Origin: Bacteroidia bacterium
GTDB lineage: Bacteria; Bacteroidota; Bacteroidia; Flavobacteriales; Flavobacteriaceae
Assembly (NCBI GenBank): GCA_030427585.1
Contig: JAUIBW010000009.1
Location: 1-64,000, forward strand
DNA length: 64,000 nt
Direction: 5' to 3'
Made by a program: the position numbers and the translations under genes. Shown one piece after another: positions 9,116 to 17,422 of this stretch (the first letter of the stretch is position 1; each line of letters opens with the position of its first letter). Under the pieces are notes generated by a model. That model was not told where the DNA came from. It worked only from the letters and a program-made list of their open reading frames with translations, and did not search any database.

Positions 9116-10156
9116 ATGAAAGATCTTAAATATATTTGTGCATACACAATACCTTTTATGGCAATTATCGGTATTTGGTTACAAGGAATTTATACTTATC
9201 TAACACCTATATATGCTTTTGGATTGATTCCTATACTAGAATTATTTACAAATTCTTCAACTAAAAACGTAAATGATAAACACAAAATATTACAATCCAA
9301 AAAAAGAATATTCGATTGGATGCTTTACATTAACCTTCCTATTGTTTATGGCCTTCTATTTTATGGTATTTTTACTTGCACCACATCTAATCTAGATACC
9401 TATGAAGTTATAGGTATTATTATTTCATTAGGTATTGTTTTGGGATCAAACGGAATAAATGTCGGACACGAATTAGGTCATCGTTTTACAAACGAACGGT
9501 ATATAGGTAAAGTCCTTCTTCTCCCATCTCTATATATGCATTTTTATATAGAGCATAATTTTGGTCATCACTTAAACGTTGCAACCAAAGAAGATCCCGC
9601 CACGGCAAGATATAACCAACCTATCTATTTATTCTGGATAACTTCAACTATACGGCAATACATAAACGCCTGGAAAATACAATTCAAATTATTAAAACAA
9701 AACAATCAAGCTTTCTTGTCTATAAAAAATGACATGCTTTGCTATTTTTTTATTACTCTTTTATATTTAACAACAGTTACATATTTTTTTGGGTTTTTAG
9801 GATTTCTGGTTGCGTTTTTAAGTGGTGTAACAGGTTTCCTATTACTCGAAACTATTAATTATATAGAGCATTATGGCTTAGTAAGAAGAAAAACCAGCTC
9901 TGGTCGTTATGAACGTGTAAGAGAAATTCATTCATGGAACTCGAATCATACCCTTGGAAGAATTATGTTGTACGAACTAACTCGACATAGTGATCATCAT
10001 CATAGAGCGTCAAAAAAATATCAAATTTTAGATCATCACGATAAAAGTCCTCAATTACCTTTTGGTTATCCTACATCTATGGTGTTATCATTATTCCCTC
10101 CCCTATGGTTTTTGATCATGAATAAACGTGTTCCACGTGAAATGAAAAATACATAA
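9116..10156 (+). CDS. alkB: Membrane alkane 1-monooxygenase (AlkB family)
   Basis: The 346-residue integral membrane protein has all the His motifs of AlkB-type di-iron hydroxylases: GHELGH (about 116-121), EHNFGHH followed by VATKEDPATAR (about 145), the AlkB marker NYIEHYGL (about 248), SWNSNH, and RHSDHHH (about 289). Hydrophobic segments precede and separate these motifs. AlkB hydroxylates the terminal carbon of medium-chain alkanes at the cytoplasmic membrane using rubredoxin electrons. No rubredoxin, rubredoxin reductase or regulator is adjacent, so the partner must be elsewhere. The gene stands alone, divergent from the DUF4175 gene. A relative with another substrate (a fatty-acid-like chain) cannot be excluded. 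Confidence 0.88.
   Translation: MKDLKYICAYTIPFMAIIGIWLQGIYTYLTPIYAFGLIPILELFTNSSTKNVNDKHKILQSKKRIFDWMLYINLPIVYGLLFYGIFTCTTSNLDTYEVIGIIISLGIVLGSNGINVGHELGHRFTNERYIGKVLLLPSLYMHFYIEHNFGHHLNVATKEDPATARYNQPIYLFWITSTIRQYINAWKIQFKLLKQNNQAFLSIKNDMLCYFFITLLYLTTVTYFFGFLGFLVAFLSGVTGFLLLETINYIEHYGLVRRKTSSGRYERVREIHSWNSNHTLGRIMLYELTRHSDHHHRASKKYQILDHHDKSPQLPFGYPTSMVLSLFPPLWFLIMNKRVPREMKNT
10129..10144. promoter_or_regulatory. Degenerate parS-like sequence
   Basis: TGTTCCACGTGAAATG matches the parS 16-mer of this window at 13 of 16 positions and keeps the intact CCACGTG core. It lies in the last codons of the alkane monooxygenase gene (Val-Pro-Arg-Glu-Met). It may be chance or a weak ParB site. Confidence 0.3.
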
Positions 10157-10195
10157 AAACGTAATAAGAATTTCATAGCTTATCCTATAAAATCG

Positions 10196-10226
10196 TTTCC
10201 ATAGCATATTTAAGATTGTATCTTTG
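10196..10226 (+). promoter_or_regulatory. Promoter of gltX
   Basis: A perfect Bacteroidota -7 element TATCTTTG at 10219-10226 has a TTTC (-33 like) 19 bases upstream at 10196-10199. The start codon follows 44 bases later. Confidence 0.6.
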
Positions 10227-10270
10227 CCATTTATTTGTAAAACTTTTTAAAAAGTTCAAAAAACACAATC

Positions 10271-11782
10271 ATGACAAAAGACATTAGGGTACGATTTGCA
10301 CCAAGTCCTACCGGACCCTTACATATAGGAGGTGTGAGAACAGCATTATTTAATTATCTATTTGCCAAGCAACATAATGGAACCTTTGTTCTTAGGATAG
10401 AAGACACCGATCAAAACAGATACGTTCCCGGAGCTGAAGATTATATCAAAGAAGCATTGGATTGGTGTAGTATTCCATTCGATGAAGGACCAGGAAAAGA
10501 TGGAGAGTTTGGCCCATATAGACAAAGTGAACGTAAACATTTATACAAGCAATATGTAGATCAGCTAATAAAAGATGGTCATGCATATTTTGCCTTTGAT
10601 ACCGCAGAAGCTCTTGATAACCATAGAAAGGATCACGAAGCCAATGGAAAAACATTTATTTATAATTGGCATAATAGGGAAAAACTTACTAATTCCCTAT
10701 CCTTATCTGAGGAGGAAGTAGCTACAAAAATTAACTCTGATGAATCCTATGTTATTAGATTTAAGTCTCCTAAAGATGAGATTTTACATCTTACAGATGA
10801 AATTCGTGGCGATATGCGTATCGACACTAATATTCTAGATGACAAAATTTTATTTAAAAGTGACGGAATGCCCACATATCATCTTGCAAATATTGTAGAT
10901 GATCATTTAATGAAAATCACACATGTAATTAGAGGTGAAGAATGGTTACCATCTTTAGCGCTTCATGTTCTTTTGTATCGTGCATTTGGATGGGAAGCCC
11001 CAAGTTTTGCACATTTACCTTTAATTCTAAAGCCTGTAGGTAAAGGAAAACTTAGCAAAAGAGATGGTGATAAAATGGGGTTTCCGGTATTCCCGTTGCA
11101 ATGGGTAGATCCAAAAACTCAAAATATCTCTTCTGGATATCGCGAAGATGGCTATTTACCAGAAGCTGTTGTTAATATGCTTGCTTTTTTAGGATGGAAT
11201 CCTGGTACAGAACAAGAAATATTTTCTTTACAGGAACTAATTAAAGAATTTGACTTAAAACGTGTTAATAAAGCAGGAGCCAAATTTGATCCAGAAAAAA
11301 CCAAATGGTTTCAACAACAACAATTACAAAAAATCGATAGTACAATATTGTCTCAACAATTTGAAACCATTCTATTAGAAAAAAATATTTCTACAACATT
11401 AGATCTAAGTGTTATTATAAATACGATAAAAGAACGGGCTACATTCATTAAAGATTTTTGGGGTCTTAGTCATTTTTACTTTTTATCACCTAGTGAATAT
11501 GATGAAAAAGCTATTAAAAAGGCCTGGAAACAAGATACGCCAGATTTAATGCACGAGTTAACAAGAATACTAAATGACATCTCTGATTTCTCTGAAGATA
11601 ATGTTTCTACTATTGTAAAAGGGTGGATTACAGGAAAAGAAATTGGTTTTGGAAAAATAATGATGCCGCTTCGTATAGCTTTAGTAGGTTCGCTTCAAGG
11701 GCCAGATTTATTTCAAATTGCATCTATGATCGGTAAAAAAGAAACTATTAGAAGAGTAGAAAACGCTATAGAGAAAAATTAA
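10271..11782 (+). CDS. gltX: Glutamyl-tRNA synthetase
   Basis: The protein has 503 residues. The class I HIGH motif appears as PSPTGPLHIGG (residues 11-21) and the KMSKR loop as KLSKR near residue 260. FRLEDTD-like LRIEDTDQ and the C-terminal anticodon-binding helical bundle are present. It charges tRNA-Glu with glutamate. A separate glutaminyl-tRNA synthetase at 13934-15976 suggests that GltX is discriminating and that Gln-tRNA is made directly. It has its own promoter (10196-10226) and terminator (11807-11838). Confidence 0.97.
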   Translation: MTKDIRVRFAPSPTGPLHIGGVRTALFNYLFAKQHNGTFVLRIEDTDQNRYVPGAEDYIKEALDWCSIPFDEGPGKDGEFGPYRQSERKHLYKQYVDQLIKDGHAYFAFDTAEALDNHRKDHEANGKTFIYNWHNREKLTNSLSLSEEEVATKINSDESYVIRFKSPKDEILHLTDEIRGDMRIDTNILDDKILFKSDGMPTYHLANIVDDHLMKITHVIRGEEWLPSLALHVLLYRAFGWEAPSFAHLPLILKPVGKGKLSKRDGDKMGFPVFPLQWVDPKTQNISSGYREDGYLPEAVVNMLAFLGWNPGTEQEIFSLQELIKEFDLKRVNKAGAKFDPEKTKWFQQQQLQKIDSTILSQQFETILLEKNISTTLDLSVIINTIKERATFIKDFWGLSHFYFLSPSEYDEKAIKKAWKQDTPDLMHELTRILNDISDFSEDNVSTIVKGWITGKEIGFGKIMMPLRIALVGSLQGPDLFQIASMIGKKETIRRVENAIEKN

Positions 11783-11806
11783 TTATTATCTATATCGCAT
11801 ATTAAG

Positions 11807-11838
11807 AAGACCATTGTTTTTATAAAACAGTGGTTTTT
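11807..11838 (+). terminator. Terminator of gltX
   Basis: The stem CCATTGTTTT / AAAACAGTGG, with one G-U-type mismatch, is followed by TTTTTTG, 30 bases after the gltX stop. Confidence 0.7.
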
Positions 11839-11912
11839 TGCTTTTAAAAGTTTGTAACATTTCCCTCCTATCCTATACATATAAAGTATAAGATCATTAG
11901 AATTATTATATC

Positions 11913-12080
11913 ATGGGAAAACAATACAAGGTAGTACGTATATCAGAAAATTGGTCTTCAGAAAAACTTAGAGAAAAGATAGAAAATGCTATGAATAAGT
12001 TCTCTAAAGAAGGCTGGGAAGTCGTTGACATTTCTTTTTTAGCAAATACATATATGGCTATGATAACATTTTCAAAATAA
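11913..12080 (+). CDS. DUF4177-like small protein
   Basis: A 55-residue frame from ATG at 11913 to TAA at 12080, too short for many gene callers. It begins MGKQYKVVRISENW and has the pattern of the DUF4177 family: an amphipathic helix (EKLREKIENAMNKFSKEGWEVVDI) in which the GWEVV turn leads into a beta strand, then a final strand (YMAMITFSK). The longer frame on the opposite strand over the same bases lacks protein-like features. It lies between gltX and the SPFH gene on the same strand. The biochemical role is unknown. Confidence 0.7.
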   Translation: MGKQYKVVRISENWSSEKLREKIENAMNKFSKEGWEVVDISFLANTYMAMITFSK

Positions 12081-12150
12081 CAATCAATCATTTACAATTT
12101 ATTAGTACATTGATTTACAGAAAAACTTTTAACTCTTAATATATAAAACA

Positions 12151-13095
12151 ATGGGGCTATTTTTAATTCCAATAGTAATTTTTGGGTTTATCATTCTAAT
12201 TTCAGGAATATTTACCGTAAAACAACAAACCTCTGCAGTCGTTGAACGATTTGGCAAGTTTTTAAGCATAAGAAACTCAGGATTACATTTTAAAATTCCT
12301 ATTTTTGATCGAATCGCTGGACGAATCAATCTAAAAATACAACAACTTGATGTTCTTGTTGAAACCAAAACAAAAGATGATGTATTTGTTCGTCTTAAAA
12401 TATCTGTTCAATTTCAAGTTATTAAAGACAAAGTATATGATGCTTTCTATAAATTAGAAAATCCACACGATCAAATTACGTCTTATGTTTTTGATGTGGT
12501 TCGTGCCGAAGTACCAAAAATGAAACTGGATGATGTTTTTGAACGTAAAGATGATATTGCTATAGCAGTAAAACAAGAACTTAATGAAGCCATGGTAAAT
12601 TATGGATATGATATCATTAAAACGTTGGTGACCGATATTGATCCGGATTTACAGGTTAAAGAAGCTATGAACAGAATTAATGCTGCCGAACGTGAAAAGG
12701 TTGCAGCAGAATATGAAGCTGAAGCTGAAAGAATTAAAATTGTGGCAAAAGCGCGTGCTGAAGCTGAAAGTAAAAGATTACAAGGACAAGGTATTGCTGA
12801 TCAACGTAGAGAAATCGCCAGAGGTCTAGAAGAGAGTGTTGATGTTTTAAATAATGTAGGGATTAATTCTCAGGAAGCTTCTGCATTAATTGTAGTGACA
12901 CAACACTATGATACTTTACAATCTATTGGAGAAGAAACCAACAGTAATTTAATTTTACTTCCTAATTCTCCGCAAGCAGGAAGTGATATGTTAAATAATA
13001 TGATTGCATCGTTTACTGCTTCGAATCAAATAGGAGAAGAAATGAAAAGGCAAAATGCTAAAAAAGGTATTGGAAAAAAAACAGATAATAAATAA
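12151..13095 (+). CDS. SPFH/Band 7 (stomatin-like) membrane protein
   Basis: The 314-residue protein has one N-terminal membrane helix (about residues 3-22) followed at once by a Band 7 domain (TVKQQTSAVVERFGKF to about 180), with the typical INLKIQQLDVLVETKTKDDVFV core. A long Ala/Glu-rich helix (AAEREKVAAEYEAEAERIKIVAKARAEAESKRLQGQGIADQRREIARG) follows, as in stomatin and QmcA proteins. Such proteins form oligomeric membrane scaffolds. No NfeD-type partner or FtsH gene is next to it. It ends at a terminator at 13118-13153. Confidence 0.88.
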   Translation: MGLFLIPIVIFGFIILISGIFTVKQQTSAVVERFGKFLSIRNSGLHFKIPIFDRIAGRINLKIQQLDVLVETKTKDDVFVRLKISVQFQVIKDKVYDAFYKLENPHDQITSYVFDVVRAEVPKMKLDDVFERKDDIAIAVKQELNEAMVNYGYDIIKTLVTDIDPDLQVKEAMNRINAAEREKVAAEYEAEAERIKIVAKARAEAESKRLQGQGIADQRREIARGLEESVDVLNNVGINSQEASALIVVTQHYDTLQSIGEETNSNLILLPNSPQAGSDMLNNMIASFTASNQIGEEMKRQNAKKGIGKKTDNK

Positions 13096-13117
13096 GAAAA
13101 ATATAATTTTAAGTTCC

Positions 13118-13153
13118 AAACCCGGTCAAATTTTATGATCGGGTTTATTTTTT
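13118..13153 (+). terminator. Terminator after the SPFH gene
   Basis: AAACCCGGTC (13118-13127) pairs with GATCGGGTTT (13137-13146), with one internal mismatch, and a T-rich run follows. Confidence 0.75.
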
Positions 13154-13378
13154 TCCTAATGATTAAAAACTATTACTATTTTTCTAAAAAACTTAAAATA
13201 AAGCGTTTTTATACAACCAATGTATAAAAGTGATAAGATTATATTACTCCTTTTTTTTCTTCTCTTATGTCTATTTATATGAATCCATTTTTAATAAAAA
13301 AAAATAATGATTTTTAAGAAATTATAAATATTATTTATACTATAAAAAAATTAGTATCTTTAAGAAAAATTGTTCCCC

Positions 13379-13888
13379 ATGAAAAACTTTTTATTTATTT
13401 TCCTTTTCATTTCCGGAAGTGTTTTTTGCCAAGATATAAATACACTAAAAGAATTTGCATTACGAGATGCAAAAGCTACTTCTAAAGCATCTATTGATAG
13501 AAATTTAAGTACCATACTCAAATATACTCATCCAGAAGTTTACAAAGCTTATGGAGAAAAACAACTAATGGATACAATGGATGAAATTTATAGAACCATG
13601 GATGCTCAAAAAATAAAAATCCTAAGTTCTGAAATAGATGAAGTCACCGAGGTAAAAAAAGAAAACAAAGAATATCACTGTTTAGTTAAAAACACAGTGA
13701 AAATGGACTTTAATGGTAGATTAATTACTCTAAAAAGTTCGTTATTTGGTTTTTATAACAAGAAAAAATCTCAATGGTATTTTGTAGAATCTAATAAACT
13801 TCTAGATGATCCTCAAACCAAAAAACTCTTTCCTGATTTTAAAACAGATATCGAAATTCCTTTAGATGAGCATATTGCAGATAACTAA
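13379..13888 (+). CDS. Hypothetical secreted protein
   Basis: From ATG 13379 the product begins MKNFLFIFLFISGSVFCQ, a clear signal peptide ending in FCQ. A TTG nine bases upstream would only add Phe-Pro and is less likely. A near-consensus -7 element TATCTTTA lies at 13355-13362, so the leader would be very short. The mature part is about 150 residues, helical first and then beta-rich (VKNTVKMDFNGRLITLKSSLFGFYNKKKSQWYFVESNKL), resembling small secreted NTF2-like folds in outline only. It is monocistronic, convergent with glnS. I do not recognise the family. Confidence 0.7.
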   Translation: MKNFLFIFLFISGSVFCQDINTLKEFALRDAKATSKASIDRNLSTILKYTHPEVYKAYGEKQLMDTMDEIYRTMDAQKIKILSSEIDEVTEVKKENKEYHCLVKNTVKMDFNGRLITLKSSLFGFYNKKKSQWYFVESNKLLDDPQTKKLFPDFKTDIEIPLDEHIADN

Positions 13889-13895
13889 AAACTCA

Positions 13896-13922
13896 TAGAT
13901 ACAAAACTAATTTCTGTATCTA
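13896..13922. terminator. Weak hairpin between convergent genes
   Basis: TAGATACA (13896-13903) and TGTATCTA (13915-13922) form an 8-base stem between the secreted-protein gene and the convergent glnS. The flanking A- and T-runs are short. Confidence 0.4.
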
Positions 13923-13933
13923 CAAGTTCTTTT

Positions 13934-15976
13934 TTATATATCATAGTTAGAAGCAACTTCTTTGGCTTCTGATTGTAATACTTCATTCTTATCTTCAAGA
14001 GCTTTGATAACAAAATCTTTTGCTAACTGATCAGGTTGAATTCCTTTATTTTTAAGGATTTCATTTAAGGCAATCATAGTAGCGATACGAGTTCCCGCCT
14101 TTTTTACAGCTGTTTCATAAAGTGGCACAAGTTCCTCTAGTTCTATATTTTTGGCAGCCTCTATAATTTTGATTTTAAGTCCTTCTCTTTTAGCATCTGG
14201 CACATTTGTATACTTTTTCCCTGCTCTCTTTATTTCTTCGATTGGAAGAATTTCTTTTGATTGATTCTGAGGTTCTTTTTTAATATTTTGATGTGTTGAA
14301 ACTGGTTTTACTTTTGCCCAGGTATCTCGTAAACCAACAGTTTTATTAAATACCAAAGCACTAGGGGTACTATCGCTATCCACGTTAAAATATCCTAATC
14401 TTTGAAACTGAAATTGATCTAATGGTTTAGCATTTTTTAGACTAGGTTCTACATAACCTGTTATTATTTTTAAAGAATCTGGGTTTAAAAACTCAACAAA
14501 ATCTTTGTCTTTATGACCATCTGGAGCTTCATCACTAAACAATCGATCATAAATCCTAACCTCTGAAGGAATAGCATGATTTATTGATACCCAATGTAGT
14601 GTACCTTTTACATTGCGTTTTGATTCTTCGGTACCACTCCCCGACTTACTTTTTGCATCATATGTACATTGGATTTCTGTAATATTTCCTTCGGCATCTT
14701 TTATCACTCGTTCCCCTTTAATGATATATGCATTTTTAAGGCGTACTTCTTTTCCTAAAGTTAACCTAAAAAACTTTCTTCCTGCTTCTTCCTTAAAATC
14801 TTCTCTTTCGATATATAATTCGCCAGAAAATGGTACTTTTCTAGAACCCGCAGCTTCATCTTCTGGGTTGTTTTCTGCTTCTAACCACTCTTCTTCTCCT
14901 TTTGGATAATTGGTGATAACAAGCTTAACAGGATCCAAAACAGCCATTACTCTTGGCGCTGTTTTATTAAGATCCTCTCGTACACAGAATTCTAATAATG
15001 ATACATCAATTACATTTTCACGTTTTGCAACTCCTACAGTTTCAACAAACTTTCGTATTGATTTTGGAGTATATCCACGTCTTCTTAATGCCGAGATTGT
15101 AGGCATTCTGGGATCATCCCATCCAGACACTACTCCTTCTTCTACTAATCTGAGTAATTTACGCTTACTCATGATCGTATAGCTTAAATTAAGTCTTGCA
15201 AACTCCCTTTGTTTAGGGCGTATATTCGTACTGTATACTTGATCAAGAAACCAGTCATATAATTTTCTATGTGGTTTAAACTCTAATGAACATAAAGAAT
15301 GTGAGATGTTTTCTATATAATCACTTTCACCATGTGTCCAGTCATACATTGGATAAATGCACCAATCATCTCCTGTTCTGTGATGTGATTTTTTTAATAT
15401 TCTATACATCAAAGGATCTCGCATTAGCATATTTGGATCGGCCATATCGATCTTTGCTCTCACCACATGATCACCTTCATTATACTTACCTTCTTTCATT
15501 TCCCGAAAAAGCTCTAAATTTTCTTCAACAGAACGATCTCTGTATGGGCTATTGGTTCCTGGTTCTGTAGTAGTTCCTTTTTGAGAAGCAATGGTCTCTG
15601 CAGATTGAGAATCTACATAGGCTTTTCCATCCTTAATAAGCTGAACAGTCCAATCGTATAATTGCTGAAAATAATCAGACGAATAACATTCTTTATCCCA
15701 TTGATATCCTAACCATGTTATATCTTCTTTAATTGCATCTACATATTCCTGTTCTTCTTTGGCAGGATTAGTATCATCAAAACGTAGGTTTACCGGTGCA
15801 TTATACCTAAGACCAAGACCAAAACTAATACCTATAGCTTTAGTATGTCCTATATGTAAATACCCATTAGGTTCTGGAGGGAAGCGAAAACGTAAATTTT
15901 CTTTACTCATACCCATTGTAAGGTCCTCCTCTACAATATGCTCTATAAAATTAAGCGGTTTTTTTTCTTCTGACAT
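13934..15976 (-). CDS. glnS: Glutaminyl-tRNA synthetase
   Basis: From ATG 15976 the protein has 680 residues. HIGH is present in PPEPNGYLHIGHTKA (about 34-48), KMSKR as IMSKRKLL near 268, and the two-barrel anticodon-binding region follows. The frame extends 21 bases further upstream, but a perfect -7 promoter element (TAGTTTTG, minus strand, 15995-16002) occupies that region, which supports the start used here. E. coli GlnRS is about 554 residues. The extra C-terminal part (about 590-680), with VPDAKREGLKIKIIEAAKNIELEELVPLYETAVKKAG, looks like an added helical domain. The gene is divergent from folB. Confidence 0.95.
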   Translation of the reverse strand: MSEEKKPLNFIEHIVEEDLTMGMSKENLRFRFPPEPNGYLHIGHTKAIGISFGLGLRYNAPVNLRFDDTNPAKEEQEYVDAIKEDITWLGYQWDKECYSSDYFQQLYDWTVQLIKDGKAYVDSQSAETIASQKGTTTEPGTNSPYRDRSVEENLELFREMKEGKYNEGDHVVRAKIDMADPNMLMRDPLMYRILKKSHHRTGDDWCIYPMYDWTHGESDYIENISHSLCSLEFKPHRKLYDWFLDQVYSTNIRPKQREFARLNLSYTIMSKRKLLRLVEEGVVSGWDDPRMPTISALRRRGYTPKSIRKFVETVGVAKRENVIDVSLLEFCVREDLNKTAPRVMAVLDPVKLVITNYPKGEEEWLEAENNPEDEAAGSRKVPFSGELYIEREDFKEEAGRKFFRLTLGKEVRLKNAYIIKGERVIKDAEGNITEIQCTYDAKSKSGSGTEESKRNVKGTLHWVSINHAIPSEVRIYDRLFSDEAPDGHKDKDFVEFLNPDSLKIITGYVEPSLKNAKPLDQFQFQRLGYFNVDSDSTPSALVFNKTVGLRDTWAKVKPVSTHQNIKKEPQNQSKEILPIEEIKRAGKKYTNVPDAKREGLKIKIIEAAKNIELEELVPLYETAVKKAGTRIATMIALNEILKNKGIQPDQLAKDFVIKALEDKNEVLQSEAKEVASNYDI

Positions 15977-15994
15977 CTGTAATCTAATAAAACA

Positions 15995-16002
15995 CAAAAC
16001 TA
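15995..16002 (-). promoter_or_regulatory. -7 element of the glnS promoter
   Basis: CAAAACTA on the plus strand is TAGTTTTG on the minus strand, a perfect TAnnTTTG. It places the transcript start about 10 bases before the ATG at 15976. Confidence 0.55.
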
Positions 16003-16117
16003 CAAATTCTAATCCTGCCTTGCTATTCTATAAAAATCTTTAATGCAATTATTTTATTAATACTAAAATTCGTTAGAAAAGGGGTATTCTCCCTGCTTAA
16101 ATCATAAAGATTCTTTT

Positions 16118-16125
16118 TACATTTG
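16118..16125 (+). promoter_or_regulatory. -7 element of the folB promoter
   Basis: TACATTTG is a perfect TAnnTTTG only 13 bases upstream of the GTG start of folB, implying an almost leaderless message. It also overlaps the alternative TTG at 16123, which therefore cannot be the start. Confidence 0.55.
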
Positions 16126-16137
16126 CTTAAAAACCCC

Positions 16138-16494
16138 GTGGGATTAATAAAATTAAAAAATATCAAGGTTTATGCTTATCATGGATGCCTTGTAGAAGAA
16201 AAAAAAATAGGGTCTGATTACAGAGTAGATCTAAAAATTAAAGCTGATTTATCTAAGTCTGCAATATCTGATCGTTTAGCAGAAACTGTAGACTACGTTC
16301 ATCTTAATCATATTGTAAAAGAAGAGATGTCTATTCGTTCTAAATTATTAGAACATGCAGCAGAGCGAATTTTAGTTCGTATATTAAATGAATTACCATT
16401 AGTTGATAAAGTTATTGTAGATGTTTCAAAAATTAATCCACCTATTGGCGGAAATGTAGAAATGGTTACTATAACAAGGAGTAAAAAACGATAA
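16138..16494 (+). CDS. folB: Dihydroneopterin aldolase
   Basis: The 118-residue protein begins GLIKLKNIKVYAYHGCLVEEKKIGSDYRVD, which contains the FolB substrate-binding motif around YAYHG and the conserved Glu. The C-terminal VDVSKINPPIGGNVEMVTI is also typical. FolB cleaves dihydroneopterin to 6-hydroxymethyl-dihydropterin and glycolaldehyde in folate synthesis. No in-frame ATG exists near the N-terminus. The GTG at 16138 fits the usual family start and the promoter position. It is divergent from glnS and is followed by tRNA-Cys. Confidence 0.92.
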   Translation: MGLIKLKNIKVYAYHGCLVEEKKIGSDYRVDLKIKADLSKSAISDRLAETVDYVHLNHIVKEEMSIRSKLLEHAAERILVRILNELPLVDKVIVDVSKINPPIGGNVEMVTITRSKKR

Positions 16495-16562
16495 CTTAGT
16501 GTTAAAATTATATGAAAAGCGTTTTATTGTAAAATCATTTAAGAAGTAATCATAAATTTTTT

Positions 16563-16570
16563 TACATTTG
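16563..16570 (+). promoter_or_regulatory. -7 element of the tRNA-Cys promoter
   Basis: TACATTTG (TAnnTTTG) lies 18 bases upstream of the first tRNA base, a spacing expected for a short 5' leader. Confidence 0.55.
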
Positions 16571-16588
16571 CCTTCCAAGCAAAAATTG

Positions 16589-16659
16589 GGTGTCGTGGCC
16601 GAGTGGCTAGGCAGTGGTCTGCAACACCATCTACAGCGGTTCGAATCCGCTCGACACCT
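16589..16659 (+). tRNA. tRNA-Cys (anticodon GCA)
   Basis: A full cloverleaf can be drawn: acceptor stem GGTGTCG/CGACACC, D stem GCC/GGC, anticodon stem GTGGT/ACCAT with loop CTGCAAC (anticodon GCA), T stem GCGG/CCGC with loop TTCGAAT. The discriminator base is U, as is usual for tRNA-Cys. The CCA end is not encoded. Length 71. Confidence 0.96.
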
Positions 16660-16660
16660 C

Positions 16661-16690
16661 AAAAATCCTGTACTTATGTGCAGGATTTTT
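16661..16690. terminator. Bidirectional terminator between tRNA-Cys and the LysE gene
   Basis: AAAAATCCTG (16661-16670) and CAGGATTTTT (16681-16690) are perfect complements with a 10-base loop. The right arm touches the stop codon of the leftward LysE gene. Confidence 0.85.
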
Positions 16691-17385
16691 TATTTAAATC
16701 TGGAATCTGGTGTTATTTTTTCAATTTCGTCCTGAATTCGTTTCTCCATTGTATCTGGTAAAACACCTTTTAAAATAAGAAATACACCAAATACAATCAT
16801 AATAATACTAATAATCCTCTTGATAATGTAGGTTCTTTTTGGGGTTAATTTTCTCTTTAATCTTTTTGCCAACAGCATTTTAAAAAAATCAATAAAAAGA
16901 TATGTGCCGATAACCATTATAAAAAACCATAAAATTCTATTCGTATTCATATCTAATTGTGGTCCTATAACAATAACAACACTTAACCAGAATCCTAATA
17001 CTCCAATATTTATAAAATTAAGTAAGAACCCTTTTATAAATAACATAAAATAATTGTGCTTATTGATAATTTCTACTGTAGTATCTCTAAGTTTATTGTA
17101 GTTTTTTCTTTCCTGAATAAAAGAAATTACACCATATGTAGATAGCAACATCCCACCAAATATAAATAAGGCAGGATCATCTTTTATTTTTTCTAAAATC
17201 TGATTGGTACTAAAATAAGCAATAAGAATAAACACTATATCTGCAAAGATAACTCCTAAGTCTACAGCTAAAGCCGCTCTAAACCCCTTAATAGCTGCTG
17301 TTTCCAGAAGTACAAAAAAAACGGGTCCAATTAAAAAGGCTAATAAAAAACCTAATGGTATAGCTGCTTGAGCATCTTGAAGCAT
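16690..17385 (-). CDS. LysE/RhtB-family amino-acid exporter
   Basis: The 231-residue protein has about six hydrophobic helices. The first region has the family feature IPLGFLLAFLIGPVFFVLLETAAIKGFRAALAVDLGVIFAD, with the conserved GP and the Asp at the end of the second helix. Members export amino acids or related small molecules across the inner membrane. The start is just outside the next gene upstream (18100 to 17423) on the same strand, so cotranscription is possible. The substrate is unknown. Confidence 0.85.
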   Translation of the reverse strand: MLQDAQAAIPLGFLLAFLIGPVFFVLLETAAIKGFRAALAVDLGVIFADIVFILIAYFSTNQILEKIKDDPALFIFGGMLLSTYGVISFIQERKNYNKLRDTTVEIINKHNYFMLFIKGFLLNFINIGVLGFWLSVVIVIGPQLDMNTNRILWFFIMVIGTYLFIDFFKMLLAKRLKRKLTPKRTYIIKRIISIIMIVFGVFLILKGVLPDTMEKRIQDEIEKITPDSRFK

Positions 17386-17422
17386 AGGGTCTAAGCGTAT
17401 TTATTACAAAGTTAAAAACTAC

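Noticed and set aside
10129-10144. Fifth true parS site
   Set aside because: Three mismatches in the right arm and location within coding sequence; kept only as a weak candidate.
11906-12091. Minus-strand 61-residue frame
   Set aside because: It is antisense to the 55-residue DUF4177-like protein, which has the better family pattern and neighbours in the same direction.
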